Positions 1-5,469 of a stretch of DNA of 5,469 nucleotides are shown piece by piece. The notes below the pieces were generated by a model that did no database searches, had not been told where the DNA came from, and saw only the letters and a list, made by a program, of their open reading frames with translations. The number at the start of each line of letters is the position of its first letter. Within the stretch, counting starts at the first letter, position 1. Origin of the DNA: Elusimicrobiota bacterium (GTDB lineage Bacteria > Elusimicrobiota > Elusimicrobia > F11); contig JAKLIS010000120.1 of assembly GCA_022709485.1 (NCBI GenBank), positions 1-5,469 on the forward strand, given 5' to 3'. Both the position numbers and the translations under genes were made by a program.

Positions 1-1
1 T

Positions 2-184
2 CACGGTCAGGCGGACGTGGACACCGGGGGTGCGTACACAATCAAGCGCTGGAAGGTGCTCGCCACCATGGCAGACGGTGGTGCGGCCGAGGTTGAGCTT
101 CGCCCCGACAACCCGGCGTTCAAGCCTATGCGGTTCAAGCCGGATGGGAACCTTATGATAAAGATCGTCATCAGGGTTTTTTAA
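2..184 (+). CDS. C-terminal fragment of an S24-family (LexA/UmuD-like) serine peptidase, 5' end outside the window
   Basis: The frame is open from base 2 to a TAA at 182-184 and gives 60 residues. Near its start it reads GGAYTIKRW, which matches the strand carrying the catalytic lysine of S24 peptidases (K codon at 44-46). It continues with VELRPDNPAFKPMRF, the conserved R/Q-P-x-N-x-x-F/Y-x-P block near the C terminus of LexA, UmuD and phage repressors. The serine half of the Ser-Lys dyad and any DNA-binding or other N-terminal domain lie outside the window, so I cannot tell a LexA, a phage repressor or an S24 domain on a larger protein apart. Codons 2-145 are strongly GC-ending (38 of 48), unlike the DNA that follows. 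The last 10-12 residues are probably not native, because from about base 148 the same bases encode RlmD in another frame. The peptidase may therefore be cut at its very end as well. Confidence 0.6.
   Translation, partial: HGQADVDTGGAYTIKRWKVLATMADGGAAEVELRPDNPAFKPMRFKPDGNLMIKIVIRVF
145..155. other. Junction between two unrelated coding sequences (breakpoint or assembly join)
   Basis: On the left, S24 peptidase similarity in the frame starting at base 2 runs to about 140-145. On the right, RlmD similarity in the next frame begins at about 148-151 (PYDKDRHQGFLRHLLIR, bases 151-201), and that frame has a stop at 94-96. By hand count GC is about 65% for bases 1-150 and about 32% for 151-210. Both proteins appear truncated at the same place, which points to a non-homologous join. 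The sequence alone cannot tell a chimeric contig from a natural rearrangement. I see no terminal inverted repeat, target-site duplication or tRNA end at the junction. Confidence 0.6.
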
Positions 185-222
185 GACATCTTTTAATTCG
201 AACAAATTCCGATGGCCAGGCG

Positions 223-999
223 ATGGTCGTCCTGGTGACAAAAAACGCCGATTTTCCAGGGAGGCCTTCTTTCATCGAACATATCCGGCGGCGATGCCCG
301 GCGGTGGTGGGTATTTTCCAAAACGTTCAGATTGAAAAGACCAACGTCATTTTGGGGGAGAAATGGCTTCATCTATGGGGAGAGTCCTTATTGCGCGAGA
401 AAATGAATGGATTAAAAATTTTCTTTTCTCCCGGGGCCTTTATGCAGGTCAATCGCCCGGCCGCCGAACTGATGTACGCGAAGGCCATTGACCTTTTGGC
501 ATTAGATGGGAGTGAAACGGTTTTGGATTTATTTTGCGGTGTGGGGGTGATGACCCTTTTGGCGTCCCGCCGGTGTAAAAAGGCGGTGGGGGTTGAATCG
601 ACCCCGGTTTCCATTCAAAACGCCAAATTGAACGCTCAAAAAAATGGGATTCACAATGTTTCTTTTATTGAGTCTTCCGTTGAAATGTTTTTAAGGAGGC
701 AGTTCGGCCGTTCCAGCCATTCCATTAATTCCGAACGGCTCTGCGTGATAGTGGATCCGCCCCGCGCGGGTTGCAAGCCGGAAGTGATTCAAGAACTCCT
801 TCAGATCGAACCCTTGAAAATTGTGTATGTTTCCTGTGACCCCGCCACGCTGGCGAGGGATCTCAAAGATTTAAAAAGAAAGTACGATCTCGGAGAGGTT
901 ATTCCAGTGGACCTCTTTCCGCAAACCTCTCACATTGAATCGATTGTCTCTTTACGTAAACGCCGTCATTCATCCGAGGGAACGCCATGGAATCGGTAG
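223..999 (+). CDS. rlmD: 5'-truncated 23S rRNA (uracil-C5)-methyltransferase, RlmD/RumA (TrmA) family
   Basis: This gene encodes the SAM-dependent catalytic half of an enzyme making 5-methyluridine in RNA, most likely at the 23S rRNA position modified by RlmD/RlmCD. Numbered from the ATG at 223, the family motifs are all present: FMQVN (73-77), SAM motif I VLDLFCGVG (100-108), acidic E125, DPPR (178-181), the nucleophilic cysteine in YVSCDPATL (C205), and HIE with the catalytic-base glutamate (E239). Family members are usually 400-450 residues, against 258 here. The ATG at 223 is only the first start codon available. The open frame and clear similarity extend back to about base 151, so the true start was further upstream and was lost at the junction. 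The missing part includes the TRAM domain and any iron-sulfur cysteines, so RlmD cannot be firmly separated from RlmC, RlmCD or TrmA. The last 13 bases overlap mfd. A short serine-rich insertion (about 160-172) precedes the DPPR motif. The fragment is unlikely to work as it stands. Confidence 0.85.
   Translation: MVVLVTKNADFPGRPSFIEHIRRRCPAVVGIFQNVQIEKTNVILGEKWLHLWGESLLREKMNGLKIFFSPGAFMQVNRPAAELMYAKAIDLLALDGSETVLDLFCGVGVMTLLASRRCKKAVGVESTPVSIQNAKLNAQKNGIHNVSFIESSVEMFLRRQFGRSSHSINSERLCVIVDPPRAGCKPEVIQELLQIEPLKIVYVSCDPATLARDLKDLKRKYDLGEVIPVDLFPQTSHIESIVSLRKRRHSSEGTPWNR
976..981 (+). promoter_or_regulatory. Shine-Dalgarno of mfd, inside the end of rlmD
   Basis: GAGGGA lies at 976-981; its GAGG core ends 7 bases before the ATG at 987. 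This supports 987 as the mfd start over the in-frame ATG at 1002. The site sits inside the last codons of the methyltransferase, so mfd translation is probably coupled to it. Confidence 0.6.
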
Positions 1000-3900
1000 A
1001 TATGAAAAAAACAGTAAACGGAATCACCCGGGGGGGATTTCCTTGGTGGCTCATCAATCACCGGCCGCCAGGAAAAGTCCTGGTTGTCCTCTCTGAAGAT
1101 GAAGATGTTTTGGATTTCGTGGAGGACACAAAGGCTCTCTTTAAAATAGGTGAGGATGTTTTTCCATCGCGGCTCTTTGGAGTGGCGGGTTATGCCGAAG
1201 AGGAAGAAGCCGATCGCCAGGTGTCTCTTTTCAATTGGGCTTGCCGGGATGTCGATGTTCTGGTGACTTCTTTGGCGGGGTTGGATTTGGAGGCCGACAA
1301 GAAAGGAGATCTTCAAAAAAAGACATGTGAATTAAGGCCGGGCTCGGTGATGACCCGAAAAGGATTGGAGGATCTGCTCCAAGAAGGCGGTTATGCCCGG
1401 GCCGATCGGGTGGAACAGGTCGGAGAATACGCCATTCGGGGGGAAGTCGTGGATATTTGGTCTCCAGGATACGCCTTTCCCAGGCGGGTCACATGGATTT
1501 TGGATAGCGTCGAAGGTTTAAGGCCAATCAATCTTTACACGCAACGATCTGAAGGATTTGAAAGGGAAACAACCATTTATCCCGTGAGGCCCGGCACAAA
1601 CGCGACTCTTCGTAATTATTTAACTTCTGATACATTCGTGATTCTTTTCTCTCAGTTTAACGGTCTCACTTCTGCGCCGGGGGGAGTTCCTTCTAACGAT
1701 TCGCCATTAAGAACCTCTCAGGGCCCTTTGGAAACGGCGGCCCCATTAAATTTCGAAAGCGCGCAGGTAATTCACGTTCTCCCGGACCCCGATGAGACCG
1801 GAGAAATTGAGTTTTTGCCTCCGCCGGCCTTTTCCGGCCATTTGGATTTACTCCGGACCCAGTTAAAAAAATGGGACGACGAAGACTGGAGCGTTGTCAT
1901 TTTCTGCCACAATCAAGGCGAAAGAGATCGACTTGAAGAACTTTTAGACGATCCTTCCATCACCATCAAAGGCAAAAGCATTCCATGGTGGCCTCATTTT
2001 GTCATTGGAGAGCTGGAACACGGATTTCTTCATCCCTCTCAACGTTTAGCGGTACTCACCAATAGCGAAATTTTCGGCCGGTATCGGAAAAGAATTCGGC
2101 TTCCAAAATTTGAGGGCGGCCAAACCATTTCCAGTTTCATGGACATAAAGACGGGGGATTTTCTGGTTCACGAACGCCATGGAATTGGGCGCTACTTGGG
2201 ACTCACTGCGCTTAAAGTCGCGAAAGTTTCTTCTGAATTTTTGGCCATCGAATACAAAGGCGGAGATAAGGTGTACGTCCCCGTATTCGAGATTCAACAA
2301 GTTCAAAAGTATTTGGGGGCGGAAGGCTCGCGGCCGGCTCTTTCAAGCCTGGATACCGCCACATGGGAGCGAATAAAATCCAAAGTCAAAGAAGACGTGG
2401 CCAAACTGGCCGCGGATTTATTGAACAAGGCGGCCAAGCGGAGCATCCGTCCCGGGTATGCTTTCCCTGCAAAAAACCATTTGGAGGAAGAGTTTGCGCA
2501 GAGCTTTATTTATGAACTCACCGAAGATCAAAGAAAAACGTTGGAAGAAGTGGAACGGGATATGACGTCTCCCCGGCCCATGGACCGGCTTATCTGCGGA
2601 GACGTGGGCTTCGGGAAAACGGAAATCGGAATGCGGGCGGCTCTTAAGTGCGCCTTGGCCGGAAAACAGGCCGTTCTTCTTTGTCCGACCACCATCCTCG
2701 CCGAACAGCATTTCCGGAATTTTTCCGAACGCATGGCGGATTACCCCGTCACACTCCAGCTTCTTTCGCGGTTCCAAACCAAACTCGAACAAAAGAAAAT
2801 TCTTGAGGCGGTGAAAAAAGGGGGGGTGGATATCGTCATCGGCACCCATCGGCTTCTCTCCAGCGACGTTCATCTAAAAGCCCTGGGCTTGATGATTATT
2901 GATGAAGAGCATCGCTTTGGGGTTCGTCAAAAAAACAAACTCTTGGCTTTGAGAGAGACCTCGGATGTGCTTTCAATGACCGCCACTCCCATTCCCCGAA
3001 CGTTGGCTTCTTCTCTGGGCGGGATCAAGGATTTGTCCGTCATAGAAACAGCGCCGGAAGGGCGCCTTCCCATTTCCACATACGCGGGGGAATTCAATGA
3101 AGAAATAATGGTCAAGGCGGTTCAGTCCGAATTGGACCGGGGCGGGCAGGTGTTTTACGTGCACAACCGCGTCAAAACCTTGACCGCCCGCAAAGAATGG
3201 CTTGAGTCTCTCATTCCCAATCTGAGGATTTCCATGGCGCACGGGCAAATGAAAGAAGAGGAACTCGAGCGCGCCATGCACGATTTTCTCCATAAAAAAA
3301 TCGACATCCTTCTTTCAACCACCATTATCGAATCCGGGCTTGATATTCCCACCGTCAATACCCTCATTGTGGAGGAAGCTGAAGAAATGGGATTGGCCCA
3401 GCTGTACCAGCTTCGAGGCCGGGTGGGCCGCTCAAGAACGCGCGCCTACTGCTATCTTTTTTATTCAATGGACAATATGACCTCCGATGCCCGGAAGCGT
3501 TTGGAAGCTTTAAAGGAATTTACCGCGCTCGGATCCGGGCTTCGCCTGGCCATGAGAGACATGGAAATCCGAGGGGCGGGGAATTTATTGGGCCCTCAGC
3601 AGCACGGCAACATGGCGGCGGTGGGCGTTGAAACCTACAGCCGGCTTTTGAATGAAGAGATACAAAAACAAAAAGGCGAAGCGGTGGCCGAAGATTTCGG
3701 GGGACCCTTGTTGGAGTTGTCTTTATCCGCTTATATCCCGGATGATTACCTGCCTTCCGAGGCGGAGCGGGTGAATATGTATAAGAGAATCTTATCAGCG
3801 GACGTTAAAGACTTGGAAAAATTAAAAGAGGAATTAATTGATCGATGCGGACCTCTCCCCGCCGTCGCCAAAACCCTCTTTGACGCCGCTTTCTTAAGAA

Positions 3901-4163
3901 TGATCATGAAAGAACGCGGCGTTTCCGAAGTCCACGAAGAAATGGACGGACTTCTCATTTATTTTAGGTCCAATTTCACCCTGCCGGAAAAATCATTCAG
4001 TATTCTATTGTCGCAATCGAAAGATATGTTTTCTTTTATTGCCGGACCGCCGGCGGGGGTCCGGGTCAAAATGCCGGAAGATGAGAATCCCTTGGACACT
4101 TTGGGCCGGTTTCTGCGGGTGGTATTCCCGGCCGAGGGACCGCTTAATCGAAAACACACTTGA
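987..4163 (+). CDS. mfd: Transcription-repair coupling factor Mfd
   Basis: Mfd is a cytoplasmic superfamily 2 DNA translocase. It binds RNA polymerase stalled at lesions, pushes it off and recruits UvrA for nucleotide excision repair. Domains in order: a UvrB-like D1a (about 1-110, divergent); the UvrA-binding D2 (about 115-205, with GEYAIRGEVVDIW and a TQRS end); a linker rich in Gly, Pro and Ser (about 225-255) leading to D1b; the CarD-like RNA polymerase-interaction domain (about 383-450, GDFLVHERHGIGRY); the translocase; and the C-terminal D7 (about 905-1050, SAYIPDDYLPSEAERVNMYKRI split over D7's start). Translocase motifs: Walker A GDVGFGKTE (538-546), DEEH (639-642), TATPIPRTL (665-673) and motif VI QLRGRVGRS (808-816). 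At 1058 residues it is somewhat shorter than E. coli Mfd (1148), mainly in the N-terminal UvrB-like region and linker, but it looks complete and functional. It overlaps rlmD by 13 bases and the two are probably co-transcribed. Its TGA stop lies inside the candidate promoter of the next gene. Confidence 0.97.
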   Translation: MESVDMKKTVNGITRGGFPWWLINHRPPGKVLVVLSEDEDVLDFVEDTKALFKIGEDVFPSRLFGVAGYAEEEEADRQVSLFNWACRDVDVLVTSLAGLDLEADKKGDLQKKTCELRPGSVMTRKGLEDLLQEGGYARADRVEQVGEYAIRGEVVDIWSPGYAFPRRVTWILDSVEGLRPINLYTQRSEGFERETTIYPVRPGTNATLRNYLTSDTFVILFSQFNGLTSAPGGVPSNDSPLRTSQGPLETAAPLNFESAQVIHVLPDPDETGEIEFLPPPAFSGHLDLLRTQLKKWDDEDWSVVIFCHNQGERDRLEELLDDPSITIKGKSIPWWPHFVIGELEHGFLHPSQRLAVLTNSEIFGRYRKRIRLPKFEGGQTISSFMDIKTGDFLVHERHGIGRYLGLTALKVAKVSSEFLAIEYKGGDKVYVPVFEIQQVQKYLGAEGSRPALSSLDTATWERIKSKVKEDVAKLAADLLNKAAKRSIRPGYAFPAKNHLEEEFAQSFIYELTEDQRKTLEEVERDMTSPRPMDRLICGDVGFGKTEIGMRAALKCALAGKQAVLLCPTTILAEQHFRNFSERMADYPVTLQLLSRFQTKLEQKKILEAVKKGGVDIVIGTHRLLSSDVHLKALGLMIIDEEHRFGVRQKNKLLALRETSDVLSMTATPIPRTLASSLGGIKDLSVIETAPEGRLPISTYAGEFNEEIMVKAVQSELDRGGQVFYVHNRVKTLTARKEWLESLIPNLRISMAHGQMKEEELERAMHDFLHKKIDILLSTTIIESGLDIPTVNTLIVEEAEEMGLAQLYQLRGRVGRSRTRAYCYLFYSMDNMTSDARKRLEALKEFTALGSGLRLAMRDMEIRGAGNLLGPQQHGNMAAVGVETYSRLLNEEIQKQKGEAVAEDFGGPLLELSLSAYIPDDYLPSEAERVNMYKRILSADVKDLEKLKEELIDRCGPLPAVAKTLFDAAFLRMIMKERGVSEVHEEMDGLLIYFRSNFTLPEKSFSILLSQSKDMFSFIAGPPAGVRVKMPEDENPLDTLGRFLRVVFPAEGPLNRKHT
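4042..4064 (+). repeat. GC-rich inverted repeat inside the 3' end of mfd
   Basis: CCGGACC at 4042-4048 is the exact reverse complement of GGTCCGG at 4058-4064. With one G-G mismatch the stem extends by two more pairs, closing on a 3-base GGC loop. No T-run follows, so it is not an intrinsic terminator. It lies about 100 bases before the mfd stop and may simply come from the coding of a Gly-Pro-Pro-Ala-Gly stretch. Confidence 0.45.
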
Positions 4164-4180
4164 CCTTTATGTGTGTTCTC
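4150..4180. repeat. Inverted repeat in the mfd-ABC transporter gap (possible operator)
   Basis: AACACAC (4153-4159) and GTGTGTT (4171-4177) are perfect 7-base inverted arms separated by 11 bases. Across a single mismatch the symmetry continues outward (GA at 4150-4151 with TC at 4179-4180). The mfd stop codon and the TTGACC box lie in the central 11 bases. No T-run follows the right arm, so this does not look like a terminator. A dyad centred on a -35 box is a plausible repressor-binding site, which is an inference. A hairpin at the 3' end of the mfd mRNA is the alternative. Confidence 0.5.
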
Positions 4181-4190
4181 AAGATATAAT
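4160..4190 (+). promoter_or_regulatory. Sigma-70-type promoter for the ABC transporter operon, probably giving a leaderless mRNA
   Basis: A consensus -10 box TATAAT lies at 4185-4190. A -35-like TTGACC lies at 4160-4165, with a 19-base spacer that is longer than the preferred 17. Transcription would start about 7-8 bases after the -10 box; the first suitable purine there is A4199, the first base of the ATPase start codon. The -35 box overlaps the mfd stop codon. The -10 box is clear; the spacing of the -35 is the weak point. Confidence 0.6.
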
Positions 4191-4198
4191 TCATCCCC

Positions 4199-5134
4199 AT
4201 GATAAGCGTAAAAAATATTTCTAAAAACTTTGGAGCCACGGTGGCGGTGGACCATATCAGTTTTGAAATTCCCAAAGGCCAGGTGGTGGGCTTTTTGGGA
4301 CCGAATGGCGCCGGCAAAACCACCACCATGCGGATTTTAACCGGATATCTTCCTCCGGATGAAGGCCAAGCGGAACTCTTGGGCAAAGACGTCCTGTTTG
4401 ATTCCCTCGAAGTGCGGCGGACGTTGGGGTATTTGCCGGAAAATAATCCCCTGCCGGAAGACATTGAAGTCACGGAATTTCTCCATTATATTGGGCAGTT
4501 GCGCGGTTTCCATGATTTCGCGGATCGTGTCAAAAGAGTTAAGAAAGTTTTAAAGCAATGCGCCTTGCATTCCGTCGTCGGTAAAAAAATCGGGGAGCTT
4601 TCAAAAGGGTTCCGCCAGCGGGTGGGGTTGGCGCAATCCATCATTCACGACCCGGAAGTCCTGATCATGGATGAACCCACGTCGGGGCTGGATCCCAATC
4701 AAGTTCGTGAAATCAGAGATTTGATACTCACCCTCAAAATAGAAAAAACGCTTCTTTTATCCACCCATATTCTCTCCGAAGTCAAACATACTTGCGACCG
4801 GGTCCTCATTATCAATAAAGGAAAACTCGTGGCCGACGGGATTCCCAGTGAATTGGCCGGCCACATGCAAAACGTCACCAAATTGGAAGTGTCTTTTAAG
4901 GGACCTCGAGCCGACATTGAGGCGGCTTTGAAGATCTTGCCGGCCGTGAAAACCGTGGCATTCCGGCCGGATGCACTGGACTCCGCTCAAAAATTTGTGA
5001 TTGAGTCCGACGCGGGCGTTGATCTTCGGGAGACGATATTTAATCTGGCTGTTGAGCGAAAATGGCCGCTCATGGGAATGAATCAAGAAAAATTGAGCCT
5101 TGAAGACGTTTTTCAGGCGCTAACTCAGGAATAA
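4199..5134 (+). CDS. ABC transporter ATP-binding protein, GldA-like (ABC-2 exporter family)
   Basis: This is the cytoplasmic ATPase subunit of an ABC-2 exporter; it powers the membrane subunit encoded immediately downstream. All nucleotide-binding motifs are intact: Walker A GPNGAGKTT (34-42), Q-loop region YLPENNPL with Glu81 where many ABC proteins have Gln, signature LSKGFRQR (134-141), Walker B and D-loop LIMDEPTSGLD (155-165) and the switch histidine in STHILSEV (H190). The YLPE-N-PL and LSKG-RQRVGLAQ variants are typical of the gliding-motility GldA subgroup and its relatives. Residues from about 220 to 311 form the extra C-terminal domain common in this subgroup. The length of 311 is normal. 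The start at 4199 gives the expected N terminus (MISVKNISKNFG). No Shine-Dalgarno precedes it, and a TATAAT box ends 8 bases upstream, so translation is probably leaderless. The substrate is unknown; similarity to GldA does not prove gliding. Confidence 0.93.
   Translation: MISVKNISKNFGATVAVDHISFEIPKGQVVGFLGPNGAGKTTTMRILTGYLPPDEGQAELLGKDVLFDSLEVRRTLGYLPENNPLPEDIEVTEFLHYIGQLRGFHDFADRVKRVKKVLKQCALHSVVGKKIGELSKGFRQRVGLAQSIIHDPEVLIMDEPTSGLDPNQVREIRDLILTLKIEKTLLLSTHILSEVKHTCDRVLIINKGKLVADGIPSELAGHMQNVTKLEVSFKGPRADIEAALKILPAVKTVAFRPDALDSAQKFVIESDAGVDLRETIFNLAVERKWPLMGMNQEKLSLEDVFQALTQE
5127..5130 (+). promoter_or_regulatory. Shine-Dalgarno of the ABC-2 permease gene
   Basis: AGGA ends 6 bases before the ATG at 5137 and lies within the last codons of the ATPase gene. 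It contrasts with the lack of any such site before the ATPase itself. Confidence 0.6.
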
Positions 5135-5136
5135 CG

Positions 5137-5469
5137 ATGGACAAAAAACTTAATTTAAAAACAATTTGGACGATGGCCTTAAGAACATTCCGCCATTCAA
5201 TTGAAACCCCGACGGCTTATATCGTGGCGGTGTTTTATTATGGGTTTGTGGGGGGGGTCTTTGGAATGAATTTTATGATGCAAAACCATGGCGCCATCGA
5301 CGGGGCCGGGATGGCGTCCATGTGGATTTTGTGGTTTGTCGTTCCGGGTCTCACCATGGGGCTTATTGCCGAAGAGCTTCGATCCGGCACATTTGAACTG
5401 CTGGCCACCCTCCCCGTTCGAGACTGGGAAATTGTTTTAGGGAAATTCTTGGGCTTCCTTCTCTTGGCC
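5137..5469 (+). CDS. ABC-2 type permease, GldF-like, N-terminal part (3' end outside the window)
   Basis: This is the inner-membrane subunit expected to pair with the preceding ATPase. Only the first 111 codons are present and the frame is open to the window edge. A short basic N-terminal stretch (1-26) is followed by hydrophobic segments at about 27-48 and 58-77, and a third begins at about 98. After the second segment comes the cytoplasmic motif IAEELRSGTFELLATLPV (77-94), which matches the conserved (E-E-x-R-x-G-T-x-E-L-L) loop of ABC-2 permeases in the GldF/NosY-like group. The gene starts two bases after the ATPase stop and has its own AGGA site, so the two are clearly one operon. In related clusters a GldG-like auxiliary protein commonly follows; whether one does here lies outside the window. 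The exported substrate is unknown. Confidence 0.9.
   Translation, partial: MDKKLNLKTIWTMALRTFRHSIETPTAYIVAVFYYGFVGGVFGMNFMMQNHGAIDGAGMASMWILWFVVPGLTMGLIAEELRSGTFELLATLPVRDWEIVLGKFLGFLLLA

Noticed and set aside
1..222. Mobile element or prophage end as the cause of the junction
   Set aside because: I found no inverted terminal repeat, direct repeat, integrase or tRNA fragment; an S24 fragment alone does not show a prophage.
966..1316. Minus-strand open frame across the rlmD-mfd overlap
   Set aside because: It has no motif and covers two well-supported genes on the + strand.
2418..2873. Minus-strand open frame of 151 codons opposite mfd
   Set aside because: It lies wholly opposite the conserved translocase domain, has no recognisable motif, and looks like a shadow of the mfd codon bias. 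The other minus-strand frames are rejected for the same reason.
4042..4064. GC-rich hairpin near the end of mfd as a transcription terminator
   Set aside because: No T-run follows it and it lies about 100 bases inside the coding region; codon content for Gly/Pro/Ala can explain it.
4439..4441. Glutamate in place of the Q-loop glutamine in the ABC ATPase as a defect
   Set aside because: The YLPE variant is usual in the GldA-like subgroup, and all other motifs are intact.
1..5469. CRISPR array, tRNA/rRNA gene or tandem repeat
   Set aside because: No regularly spaced repeats or RNA-gene signatures were seen, and nearly all the sequence is accounted for by protein-coding genes.

Overview
The window is a bacterial housekeeping segment with all genes on the + strand: the end of an S24-type peptidase, a 5'-truncated RlmD/TrmA-family RNA m5U methyltransferase, a complete transcription-repair coupling factor (mfd), and the first two genes of a GldA/GldF-like ABC-2 export system whose permease runs off the right edge. 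The organism cannot be named from this alone. The mixed GC content (roughly half), the compact gene spacing and the GldA-like ABC genes would fit a Gram-negative-type environmental lineage, for example an uncultivated candidate phylum. That is a guess.

Layout. Positions 2-184 are the C-terminal part of an S24 (LexA/UmuD-like) peptidase in GC-rich DNA. Near position 150 the composition changes sharply, and RlmD-type coding sequence begins in a different reading frame, already in the middle of that protein. This is either a contig/assembly join or a real rearrangement breakpoint. The methyltransferase catalytic domain runs to 999. mfd (987-4163) overlaps it by 13 bases behind its own Shine-Dalgarno. 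A 35-base gap follows, holding a TATAAT box and a dyad around a TTGACC box. The ABC ATPase (4199-5134) begins with no Shine-Dalgarno at about the expected transcription start, which suggests a leaderless mRNA. The permease gene begins at 5137, two bases after the ATPase stop codon and behind an AGGA ribosome binding site.

How the genes work together. rlmD and mfd look co-transcribed and translationally coupled but act separately, in rRNA modification and in rescue of stalled RNA polymerase with recruitment of UvrA. The ABC pair is a separate transcription unit that should form an inner-membrane exporter with ATPase and ABC-2 permease subunits. I found no convincing undescribed defence or mobile system. 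The points most worth a second look are the junction near 150 and the leaderless, dyad-flanked promoter at 4150-4199. No stretch over 300 bases lacks a gene.
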